NCBI GenBank assembly: GCA_018710915.1 | Contig: DVIY01000258.1 | Span: 1 to 35,573 of the forward strand | Source: Candidatus Gallacutalibacter pullistercoris | GTDB lineage: Bacteria > Bacillota > Clostridia > Oscillospirales > Acutalibacteraceae | Reading direction: 5' to 3' | DNA length: 35,573 nt | Shown here: positions 1 to 6,858 of the stretch, in pieces | How positions within the stretch are numbered: position 1 is the first letter of the stretch | Layout: the number at the start of each line of letters is the position of its first letter | The notes under the pieces: model-generated | Told to the model about the DNA's origin: nothing | Databases searched by the model: none | The model's input: only the letters and a program-made list of their open reading frames with translations | Position numbers and translations under genes: made by a program

Positions 1-130
1 CTTGATTTTTCACTATATTTTGCTTTTCAAGTTTATTTTCTATTCGATTCTCTACATCTTGGGCACTTGTTATTTTTACACCTGTATGTAGTGACAAAAT
101 CCGACAAAATTCTATTAAATGAAAATACAG

Positions 131-165
131 AAGCCCGCTTCCAAGGAAAAGGAAGCGGGCTTTTT
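131..165. terminator. Bidirectional rho-independent terminator after pgm
   Basis: A perfect 12-bp GC-rich stem, AAGCCCGCTTCC with GGAAGCGGGCTT, encloses an 8-nt loop. The plus-strand side is followed by a TTTTT run. The minus-strand side is followed by a weaker CTGTATTTTC tract. It lies directly past the phosphoglucomutase stop codon, so it most likely ends that transcript. The better T run in the plus direction suggests it also serves a plus-strand gene left of the window. Bases 1-130 are AT-rich and hold no gene I can support. Confidence 0.8.
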
Positions 166-182
166 GCAAATCAAATACAGGT

Positions 183-1886
183 TCAGATACCCAGCAGAGT
201 CGGTACAGCAGCCTTCATCTTTTCAACAATAGCTGCGGAATCATCACGGCTAGTACCCTTTGCGGACAGATAGATCTTGATCTTGGGCTCAGTACCGGAA
301 GGACGGACGATCAGCTTGCTGCCGTCTGCCATACGATATTCGAGCACATTGGACTTCGGCAGAGTGATTTCGGACTTCTCTTCGCCGTCATAGCGGACAG
401 ACTCCTTATAGTCGCTCCAGCCCACTACCTTCTGGCCTGCGATTTCAGCAGGTGCATTGGCACGCAGAGTGGACATGATGCTTTCCATCTTCTTCATGCC
501 GTCTTCGCCTTCAAAGCCGAAGTTGCACAGGTCGTTGCGGTAGTAACCATATTTCTCATACAGGGCATTGATGGCATCCACCAGGGTCATGCCCTTCTTC
601 TTGTAGTAATAAGCCATTTCGCAGATCAGCATGCTGCCGTCCACAGCGTCCTTATCGCGCACATAGCCGCCGGACAGATAGCCATAGCTCTCTTCAAAGC
701 CCAGCAGGTAACGCTCGGGATGACCTTCTGCTTCCAGAGAAGCGATCTGGTCGCCGATGTACTTGAAGCCGGTGAGTACGCGGCGCATCTCTACACCGTA
801 ATCTTTTGCAATCGGGTCTACCATATCGGTGCTGACGATGGTTGTAACAGCCACAGGGTTCTCCGGCAGAGTGCCGTTTGCCTTCTTCTGGGAAGCAATG
901 AAGTCCAGCAGCAGGATACCAACTTCGTTACCGGAAAGCAGGATATACTCGCCGTTCTGGTTAACAGCAATACCCACGCGGTCGCAGTCGGGGTCAGTTG
1001 CCAGCAACAGGGTGGGCTCTACCTTTTCGCACAGCTCCAGGCCCTTCTGCAGTGCTTCGCGAATCTCAGGGTTCGGGAAGGGGCAGGTGGGGAAGTTGCC
1101 GTCCGGCTCGGACTGCTCGGGTACGATAGTGACATCGGTAATGCCAATGCGCTCCAGAATACGGGTAACGCACATTTTACCGCTGCCGTTCAAAGGCGTA
1201 TAGACGATCTTGAGGCTGCCATCGGTGCCGCCCAGAACGCTCTGAGACTGCACGTCATCCAGGAATGCATCCACACAGTCGTCTCCGATCCATGCGATGA
1301 TGCCATCCTTGAGGCCTTCCTCAAAGTCCATTTTCTTTACGTCGTCGAAAATATCCAGATTATTGATTTCCTGCAGGATCTCATCGGCCATTTCCAGAGT
1401 TACCTGGCAGCCGTCATTTCCATACACCTTGTAGCCGTTATACTTTGCGGGGTTATGGCTGGCGGTTACGCAGATACCAGCGTCACACTTCAGATAGCGC
1501 ACCGCGTAAGACAGGGAAGGAGTCGGCATGAGCTGCGGATACAGATATGCTTTGATACCATTGGCAGCCAGAACTGCTGCGGATTCACGGGAGAACACAT
1601 CGCTCTTAATACGGCTGTCGTGAGCAATCGCAACGCTGGGTACTTCGCCTTCTGCCTTATGCTTGTTCAGGTAGTTAGCCAGACCCTGAGTTGCTTTACG
1701 AACCGTATACACGTTCATGCGGTTGGTACCCGCACCAATCACACCGCGCAGGCCGCCGGTACCGAATTCCAGATTGCGATAAAAACGATCGTTAATTTCT
1801 TCAGGTTTTCCTTCAATCGCCTTGAGTTCCTCCGTCAAATCAGGATCATCCAGGGATACAGAAAGCCATCTCTCATATTCGTTCAT
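183..1886 (-). CDS. pgcA: Alpha-phosphoglucomutase / phosphomannomutase
   Basis: Cytosolic enzyme that interconverts glucose-1-phosphate and glucose-6-phosphate (possibly mannose phosphates), linking glycolysis to glycogen and cell-envelope sugar synthesis. The order of motifs is that of the alpha-D-phosphohexomutase superfamily: an N-terminal TGGLRG region, the phosphoserine loop TASHNP (about residue 140), the metal loop DPDCDRVG (about 300), the sugar-binding loop GFEESYGY (about 400) and the phosphate-binding RPSGTEPKIKIY near the C-terminus. At 567 residues it matches the long PgcA-type enzymes of Firmicutes. I moved the start from the GTG at 1895 to the ATG at 1886, because GAAAGGAAC (1896-1904) abuts the GTG but is well spaced for the ATG. 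It is transcribed alone from a near-consensus promoter through a hairpin-rich leader. Whether glucose or mannose phosphate is preferred cannot be read from the sequence. Confidence 0.93.
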   Translation of the reverse strand: MNEYERWLSVSLDDPDLTEELKAIEGKPEEINDRFYRNLEFGTGGLRGVIGAGTNRMNVYTVRKATQGLANYLNKHKAEGEVPSVAIAHDSRIKSDVFSRESAAVLAANGIKAYLYPQLMPTPSLSYAVRYLKCDAGICVTASHNPAKYNGYKVYGNDGCQVTLEMADEILQEINNLDIFDDVKKMDFEEGLKDGIIAWIGDDCVDAFLDDVQSQSVLGGTDGSLKIVYTPLNGSGKMCVTRILERIGITDVTIVPEQSEPDGNFPTCPFPNPEIREALQKGLELCEKVEPTLLLATDPDCDRVGIAVNQNGEYILLSGNEVGILLLDFIASQKKANGTLPENPVAVTTIVSTDMVDPIAKDYGVEMRRVLTGFKYIGDQIASLEAEGHPERYLLGFEESYGYLSGGYVRDKDAVDGSMLICEMAYYYKKKGMTLVDAINALYEKYGYYRNDLCNFGFEGEDGMKKMESIMSTLRANAPAEIAGQKVVGWSDYKESVRYDGEEKSEITLPKSNVLEYRMADGSKLIVRPSGTEPKIKIYLSAKGTSRDDSAAIVEKMKAAVPTLLGI

Positions 1887-1981
1887 TGGTAACACGTTCC
1901 TTTCAGCCGCTTCAGGCGGTGTTTTTAATCAGACCCTTCGGGATGGCGTGAAAACGTCTTTTTCACGCAATTGTTTCCCTG
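1887..1981 (-). promoter_or_regulatory. Structured 5' leader of phosphoglucomutase
   Basis: Between the promoter and the start codon, the minus-strand RNA can form three successive hairpins. The first is a 9-bp stem GCGTGAAAA/TTTTCACGC (1946-1968). The second is a small CCC-GAA-GGG hairpin. The third is CCGC-CTGAA-GCGG, just upstream of the ribosome binding site. I do not recognise a riboswitch class here. A role in mRNA stability or translation is only inference. Confidence 0.4.
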
Positions 1982-1986
1982 TTTAT

Positions 1987-2015
1987 AGAATACCATTCTT
2001 TTCCGTCAATGTCAA
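1987..2015 (-). promoter_or_regulatory. Sigma-A type promoter of phosphoglucomutase
   Basis: On the minus strand there is a perfect -35 TTGACA, a 17-bp spacer and a -10 TATTCT preceded by TGG (extended -10). A second overlapping possibility is TTGACG, 16 bp, TATAAA (1982-2009). Both lie about 100 bp upstream of the start codon, in the gap between the gene and the upstream phosphodiesterase. Confidence 0.65.
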
Positions 2016-2037
2016 TGACAATACTTAGATGAAACTA

Positions 2038-2505
2038 TTATTTTCTGTCAATAATGTTCGTAACGATTCCCTGTGGTGTAATATCAATGACTCCGTATGT
2101 GCCATAAGTTCCATGCAATGTTCCGGGATTCATAATATATAGGCCATCCCGATAAACCGTCTCCGGCATATGGGTGTGGCCGTATAGGGCAATCCTGGCT
2201 TTATGGTCACGGGCTGCCCGTTCAAATTCATACGTTCCGTATTTTACATCGTAAGCATGACCATGAGTATAAAAAATGCGAATTTCTCCAATCGATATTT
2301 CTCCTATTACCGGAAGGTCAGACCCCCAGTCGCAATTCCCGCGCACCTGAAAAAAAGTTTTTTGGGGGAACTGGTACCGCTGGTTTTCTACATCGCGCTC
2401 TCCATCTCCCAGATGGATCACAATTTCTGCTTTTGGCTGCGCCATCAGAACTTCGTGCAGACCATTTTCATCTCCATGTGTATCAGAAACGACTAAAATT
2501 CTCAT
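2038..2505 (-). CDS. yfcE: YfcE/MJ0936-family metallophosphodiesterase
   Basis: Small calcineurin-like phosphodiesterase of 155 residues, the usual size of the YfcE/MJ0936 family. The dimetal-binding motifs are all present in order: SDTHGD at the N-terminus, HLGDGERD, RGNCDW (the GNCD signature of this subfamily), YTHGHAYD and YGHTHMP, ending with NPGT. Family members hydrolyse phosphodiester bonds in vitro with Mn2+ or similar metals, but the physiological substrate is usually unknown. The start at 2505 is supported by AGAGG about 8 nt upstream of the ATG. It is divergent from the small gene trio and co-directional with phosphoglucomutase, which has its own promoter. Confidence 0.88.
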   Translation of the reverse strand: MRILVVSDTHGDENGLHEVLMAQPKAEIVIHLGDGERDVENQRYQFPQKTFFQVRGNCDWGSDLPVIGEISIGEIRIFYTHGHAYDVKYGTYEFERAARDHKARIALYGHTHMPETVYRDGLYIMNPGTLHGTYGTYGVIDITPQGIVTNIIDRK

Positions 2506-2684
2506 GAGAATAACCTCTTTTCCCTTATCCGGCCTTCCTGCGCCGGCATGTTCTTTCTTTCCATTTTTCCTGCCGCTTGTGTCATGTTTTCAGGCAGCAG
2601 GCATATTCTGTAACAGGGGCTTTTTGCCTCCAATGATATTCCGGGGATTCTGCCCGGTATGTAAATTCGAAAGGAATGACTTTT

Positions 2685-2936
2685 ATGGCCAATCAAAATC
2701 AACTGGAAGCTTTGCTCCGGCAGGCGGCCAGGCAACTGGGAACCAGCCCCGAGCAGCTGAAGCAGGCTGCTCAATCCGGAAAACTGGACCGTATTATTGG
2801 CGGTATGAATGCCGGTGACGCAGCGCAGTTTGAAAAAGTACTGTCTGATAAAGATGCCGCCAACAAACTTTTAAGCACGCCGCAGGCACAAAAACTGCTG
2901 CAGATGCTTTCCGGCCAACAAAAAGGAGGCAACTGA
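2685..2936 (+). CDS. Small helical protein of unknown function (trio gene 1)
   Basis: I do not recognise this 83-residue protein. It is rich in Ala, Gln, Leu and Lys with no Cys, signal peptide or membrane segment, and looks like an all-helical cytosolic protein. It contains a Pro-Glu-Gln-Leu helix start (SPEQLKQAA) and ends QKGGN. I chose the ATG at 2685 over the track's 2676 because AAAGGA (2670-2675) abuts the first ATG but is well placed for the second. Its last codons carry the AAAGGAGG ribosome binding site of the next gene, so the two are translationally linked. Codon use resembles the neighbours. Confidence 0.75.
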   Translation: MANQNQLEALLRQAARQLGTSPEQLKQAAQSGKLDRIIGGMNAGDAAQFEKVLSDKDAANKLLSTPQAQKLLQMLSGQQKGGN

Positions 2937-2940
2937 CCCC

Positions 2941-3354
2941 ATGGATGACCTGGCAGGGAAGCTCAGTGAGCTGCTGAACAGTCCGGAAGGCATGGCGCGT
3001 ATCCAGAATCTGGCCGGCATGCTGGGCCGGCAGTCACAGGAAAATGATACAGCATCATCCGAACCGCCGCCAGACCATTCTGGCGGAAACGGGCTGGGTG
3101 CGCTGGCTTCCCTGCTGGGTAACAGCGGGAACAGCCAGCCTGCATTGCCGGATAGCGGTACGCTCCAGCTTGTCACAAAACTCGCCCCTATGCTGTCAGC
3201 CGTACAGCAGGAAGATGAAAGCACCCGGCTTTTGCAAGCTCTTCGTCCGCTTTTAGGAGAGGAACGCCAGAAAAAGCTGGATGAAGCAATTCGAATTTTA
3301 CAGCTTCTGCGAATGTTGCCGCTGCTGCGCCAATCGGGGCTTTTGAATCTCTGA
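2941..3354 (+). CDS. Hypothetical protein with Gly/Ser/Pro linker (trio gene 2)
   Basis: A 137-residue protein of unknown function. It has an N-terminal helical segment (KLSELLNSPEGMARIQNL), a low-complexity Ser/Pro/Gly linker at about residues 35-65, and a leucine-rich helical C-terminal half ending in RMLPLLRQSGLLNL. No enzyme motif, signal peptide or clear membrane segment is visible. The phrase 'L..SPE.M..I' resembles small conserved proteins I associate with spore-forming Clostridia, but I cannot name a family. The ribosome binding site AAAGGAGG (2922-2929) lies inside the end of the preceding gene, and only 4 bp separate the two coding regions, so they are almost certainly one operon. 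Confidence 0.75.
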   Translation: MDDLAGKLSELLNSPEGMARIQNLAGMLGRQSQENDTASSEPPPDHSGGNGLGALASLLGNSGNSQPALPDSGTLQLVTKLAPMLSAVQQEDESTRLLQALRPLLGEERQKKLDEAIRILQLLRMLPLLRQSGLLNL

Positions 3355-3403
3355 GGGGGTGTTCACCATAAGCGGAAGGGATTTTACCGGTGGAAAGGAT
3401 GAT

Positions 3404-3688
3404 ATGCGCCGGATGCAGGAGGATGCTGTGCGCCGCGTCCGGGAAATGCAGAACCGCGCACGGGGGCACCTTGAAGCACCTTCCCCACGAAATCAGAAAA
3501 AGGAACCTGAACCCGAGCTGCGGGAAACAACCGTACAGGAAACCCATATTGCTGAAACTGCCTTGTCTCCGCTCGAAACACTGATGCATGACCATGAACG
3601 AACACTGGTTTTGGCGTTATTGATACTGCTGGGAAGCGAAAAGACCAACACGGAACTTCTATTTGCTCTCCTCTATCTGCTGCTTTAA
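3404..3688 (+). CDS. Small protein with hydrophobic Leu-rich C-terminus (trio gene 3)
   Basis: Protein of unknown function, about 94 residues from the ATG at 3404, preceded by GGAAAGG, or 109 residues from a GTG at 3359. That GTG overlaps its only candidate Shine-Dalgarno (GAGGGGG), so I prefer 3404, though the start is uncertain. The N-terminal half is charged (Arg/Glu rich). The last 27 residues are strikingly hydrophobic (LVLALLILLG, then LLFALLYLLL), interrupted by a short polar SEKTNTE. That could be a helical hairpin at a membrane or an amphipathic packing motif. It is the third gene of the trio and ends 7 bp before the convergent membrane-protein gene, with no terminator visible between them. 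Confidence 0.65.
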   Translation: MRRMQEDAVRRVREMQNRARGHLEAPSPRNQKKEPEPELRETTVQETHIAETALSPLETLMHDHERTLVLALLILLGSEKTNTELLFALLYLLL

Positions 3689-3695
3689 AAGCGCG

Positions 3696-4706
3696 TTACT
3701 GTGAAGAAGAAGGCACCGGGCCATCTGCCGGCTCGCGAATCTGCACCACATATTCTGTTTCGTTATCCTTTTCCAGCACATACTCCATATATTTCACAGG
3801 GGTTGGCTTTTCCGGTGCATCTTCTTCATCACTGCGCCAGCTGTCGGTTGGTGCCACATACCCCACACGCAGAACCGTTTTTCCGTCTTCGGTGCGAATA
3901 CTCTCTGTATACGGAACATAGCTGCTTTGTGTACTGAAGGGCGTTACGTGAAACTGGTTGGTATCCGTATCAAAGGTAAAAAAGCTGTCAATTTCGGTAT
4001 TATTCAGCTGAAGCTCTGCTTCCGGGCCAAATAGGGAATGGCAGGCATCAGATACATCCGCCAGCGGGACCAGCGTCCGGCCAGACTCATCATAACTGGT
4101 ATAGGATGCACTGTTATCCTCCAGTGCTTTCCACAAAGAAGCAGCCAGGACCATCTGCTCGTCAGCTGATGCCTGAGAAGAAAAAGCATCCGGGTCCTGC
4201 ATCACCAGCGGTTCGAGGAATTCATCATACGCGCGTTCGCGGCTGTCATCGGTCACTGCACGATAAATTTGCGTACCCAATGCTGTAGCAAGGTAGCCAA
4301 CGCCCACCAGCGCCAGCAGCAATACCACAATGCCTGTCGCCAGACGAGGCGCCCGATGGGTGCCCCTTGCATGAAAATGAGGCTCTTCTTCTCCGGATGG
4401 AGAAGGAGCAGCCGTTTCCGGCTTTTCCTCCTGCAAAACATCGAACCCCTCTTGCGCTGCCTTTACTGCCGCTTTGACTGCACCGGCCGGGTCTGGCCAA
4501 TGCTTGGCTGCACCTTCTTTTTTCTCCTCTTCCCCTTCCGGCAAAGCCGACGCTGTATCTTCGGCTCTCAAATGCTCTTTCGGTTCTCTGGCTTCAGCCT
4601 CTTTGAACAACTCCCGATAATCTGAAGAAATCACCTTTCCTTTGGGCGGGGCTTTTTTTATGACCCCACCGTTCTTTTGATGATTTATCTTTTTCTGATC
4701 GTTCAT
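3696..4706 (-). CDS. Single-pass membrane protein of unknown function
   Basis: A 336-residue protein that I cannot assign to a family. Residues 1 to about 120 are hydrophilic, lysine-rich at first and then strongly acidic and Pro/Glu-rich, so probably a disordered cytoplasmic tail. One clear transmembrane helix follows (GIVVLLLALVGVGYLATALG, about 124-143). The remaining roughly 190 residues would lie outside the cell, are Asp/Ser/Thr-rich and have no cysteine pair or catalytic motif I recognise. The ATG at 4706 has GGAAGGAAGG seven bases upstream. The gene starts 36 bp after proA on the same strand, so it is probably the last gene of the antiporter-proB-proA unit. A sensor or scaffold role linked to osmotic stress is only a guess from position. 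Confidence 0.8.
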   Translation of the reverse strand: MNDQKKINHQKNGGVIKKAPPKGKVISSDYRELFKEAEAREPKEHLRAEDTASALPEGEEEKKEGAAKHWPDPAGAVKAAVKAAQEGFDVLQEEKPETAAPSPSGEEEPHFHARGTHRAPRLATGIVVLLLALVGVGYLATALGTQIYRAVTDDSRERAYDEFLEPLVMQDPDAFSSQASADEQMVLAASLWKALEDNSASYTSYDESGRTLVPLADVSDACHSLFGPEAELQLNNTEIDSFFTFDTDTNQFHVTPFSTQSSYVPYTESIRTEDGKTVLRVGYVAPTDSWRSDEEDAPEKPTPVKYMEYVLEKDNETEYVVQIREPADGPVPSSSQ

Positions 4707-4742
4707 TGTGTACCTTCCTTCCGTTTTGATACATCAGGCTTC

Positions 4743-5984
4743 TCAGCGAATCTGGCCATTGCCCCGAATGACAAATTTCTGAGAAGTCAGCTGCCGGATT
4801 CCCATGGGGCCCCGGGCGTGGAGCTTCTGGGTGGAAATACCGATTTCTGCCCCCAGCCCGAACTCTCCGCCGTCGGTGAACCGGGTGGAAGCATTGACAT
4901 ATACAGCCGCCGCGTCCACTTCAGAGAGGAACCGCTCTGCATTGCGATAGTTTTCCGTCACGATACATTCGCTGTGTCCGGAAGAATAGCTTGCAATGTG
5001 GGCCATGGCCTCGTCCAGAGAGTCAACCACTTTTACGGCCAGAATATAGTCCAGATATTCCGTGGCCCAGTCCTCTTCACAGGCCGGCACACAGTCCGGA
5101 AGAATCTCCCGGGCCTTCTCACAGCCGCGAATTTCCACCTGCTTCTCATCCAGCTTTGCCTTCATCTTGGGCAAAAATTCACCTGCAATGGCCTGATGTA
5201 TCAATACAGTCTCAATCGCATTGCACACCGAAGGCCGAGAGGTTTTGGCGTTGAAAATAATGTCCGCCGCCATTTCCAAGTCAGCCGCATCATCCACATA
5301 CACATGGCAGTTGCCCACACCGGTCTCGATTACCGGCACATGGGAATTCTCCACCACAGCGCGAATCAGCCCCGCACCACCGCGGGGAATCAATACATCC
5401 AGATACCCGGTCAGCCCCATCATTTCAATGGAGGAAGCCCGGCTGGTATCCTGCACCAGCTGGATGCTGTCACGAGGCAGTCCGGCGGTTTCCACTGCGT
5501 CCCGCATCACTTCGGCAATAGCCTGATTGGAGCGGAACGCCTCTTTTCCGCCCCGGAGAATCACCGCGTTTCCTGCCTTCAGGCACAGTGCTGCCGCGTC
5601 GGCGGTCACATTGGGACGGGCCTCATAGATGATGCCAATCACACCCAGAGGGACGGCGACTTTCTCAATGCGCAGGCCGTTGGGCCGCACGCCGCCTTCC
5701 AGCACCTGCCCCACCGGGTCAGGCTGGGCCTTTACCTGCCGTACGCCGTCGGCCATCCCTGCAATCCGCTTTTCATTCAGCGCCAGCCGGTCCATCAGCG
5801 AACGGGACATACCATTCTGTTCCGCCGCGAAAAGGTCTTCCCGGTTTGCAGCCAGAATTTCTTCCGTATGTGCCTCCAGCGCGGCAGCAATGGCCTCCAG
5901 CGCTGTGTCCTTCTGATTTCCGGCAACCGCCAGTTTTCGGGCCGCCTGCTTTGCAGCTGCGCCCATTTCTTCCAGTCTTGTCAT
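4743..5984 (-). CDS. proA: Gamma-glutamyl phosphate reductase
   Basis: Second enzyme of proline biosynthesis: NADPH-dependent reduction of gamma-glutamyl phosphate to glutamate-5-semialdehyde in the cytosol. The 413-residue length is typical. The aldehyde-dehydrogenase fold is shown by the cofactor region GVIGIIYEARPNVT, the ILRGGKEA segment and the catalytic cysteine in SRPSVCNAIET (about residue 255). The C-terminal GEFGLGAEIGISTQKLHARGPMG, shown here only in part as LHARGPMG, is characteristic of ProA. It starts 36 bp downstream of proB on the same strand, the usual proBA arrangement. Confidence 0.96.
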   Translation of the reverse strand: MTRLEEMGAAAKQAARKLAVAGNQKDTALEAIAAALEAHTEEILAANREDLFAAEQNGMSRSLMDRLALNEKRIAGMADGVRQVKAQPDPVGQVLEGGVRPNGLRIEKVAVPLGVIGIIYEARPNVTADAAALCLKAGNAVILRGGKEAFRSNQAIAEVMRDAVETAGLPRDSIQLVQDTSRASSIEMMGLTGYLDVLIPRGGAGLIRAVVENSHVPVIETGVGNCHVYVDDAADLEMAADIIFNAKTSRPSVCNAIETVLIHQAIAGEFLPKMKAKLDEKQVEIRGCEKAREILPDCVPACEEDWATEYLDYILAVKVVDSLDEAMAHIASYSSGHSECIVTENYRNAERFLSEVDAAAVYVNASTRFTDGGEFGLGAEIGISTQKLHARGPMGIRQLTSQKFVIRGNGQIR

Positions 5985-6020
5985 TTTTGCGCCTCCCTCA
6001 CATAAATACTATTTGATTTC

Positions 6021-6803
6021 TTATCCGAAAATTGTCCCAATCTGTGCCCCGTCAAATAATTGATACAGCACATGGGGGTCTTCTCCGCTGACCACACAGC
6101 AGGGAATCCCCTGCCGGTTGGCAATTTCTGCGGCTTTGATTTTGGTGGCCATGCCGCCGGTACCCCGGTTGGAGCCTGCCCCTCCTGCCAGTGCCCGGAC
6201 TTCGTCGGTAATTTCCTTCACAACAGGAATCCGTCTGGCATCGGGATTCTTTCGGGGGTCGCTGTCATACAGGCCGTCAATATCGGTGAGAATCACCAGC
6301 GCGTCGGCCTCCACCAGCTGGGCCACCACCGCCGAAAGGGTGTCGTTATCGCCAAAATGGCTGCCCACCAATTCGTCGATAGCGACGGTATCATTTTCAT
6401 TGACCACCGGGATAATCCCCAGCTCAATCAGCTCCCGGAAGGTGTTCTCAACATTGCGGCGGCTGCGGGGCTGTTCCACCACGTCGCCGGTGAGCAGCAC
6501 CTGTGCCACCATCTGGTTATATTCCCCGAAGAGCTTGTCATACATAAACATCAGCTCACACTGCCCCACAGCGGCCAGCGCCTGCTTTTTCTCTGTTTCG
6601 GTGGGGCGCCGGGTCTGGCCCAGCTTTCCCATACCGACACCAATAGCGCCGGAGGTCACCAGCACCACCTGCCGTCCGGCATTCTGCAAGTCTGTCAGCA
6701 CCTTGCACAGCGTTTCCATCCGCCGAAGGTTCAGTTTTCCGTTTTCATAGGTCAGGCTGGAAGTGCCCACCTTGACTACCACGCGCTTTGCATCTTGTAT
6801 CAT
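6021..6803 (-). CDS. proB: Glutamate 5-kinase, short form without PUA domain
   Basis: First and normally feedback-regulated enzyme of proline synthesis; phosphorylates glutamate with ATP. The amino-acid kinase fold is evident: KVGTSSLTYENGKL at the N-terminus, VTSGAIGVGMGKLG, NENDTVAIDEL, FGDNDTLSA, LTDIDGLYDSDP and the closing GTGGMATKIKAA. The track ORF has 43 extra codons that run back toward the antiporter stop. I start at the ATG at 6803 because the kinase fold begins there and AAGGA lies 8 nt upstream. This gives 260 residues, which is the kinase domain only; the C-terminal PUA domain of the E. coli type is absent. It lies 55 bp after the antiporter gene and 36 bp before proA. Confidence 0.95.
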   Translation of the reverse strand: MIQDAKRVVVKVGTSSLTYENGKLNLRRMETLCKVLTDLQNAGRQVVLVTSGAIGVGMGKLGQTRRPTETEKKQALAAVGQCELMFMYDKLFGEYNQMVAQVLLTGDVVEQPRSRRNVENTFRELIELGIIPVVNENDTVAIDELVGSHFGDNDTLSAVVAQLVEADALVILTDIDGLYDSDPRKNPDARRIPVVKEITDEVRALAGGAGSNRGTGGMATKIKAAEIANRQGIPCCVVSGEDPHVLYQLFDGAQIGTIFG

Positions 6804-6858
6804 CGTTTTTGTCCTTCTTTCCTTCTTTTCTTTTTGCTTTTCTTCTCCTAAAAACCTC

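Noticed and set aside
2590-2625. Possible sporulation sigma-G/F promoter ahead of the small gene trio
   Set aside because: CATATTC resembles a sigma-G -10, but no fitting -35 occurs at 17-18 bp. Too weak to report as a feature.
3686-3700. Terminator between the convergent trio gene 3 and the membrane-protein gene
   Set aside because: Only 7 bp separate the stop codons and no stem-loop is visible there. Transcripts may overlap, but there is no site to annotate.
4677-6005. 442-aa plus-strand ORF opposite proA, and the 390-aa ORF opposite pgm (720-1892)
   Set aside because: Long antisense frames produced by codon bias of real genes; His/Gln/Arg-rich and without any family motif.
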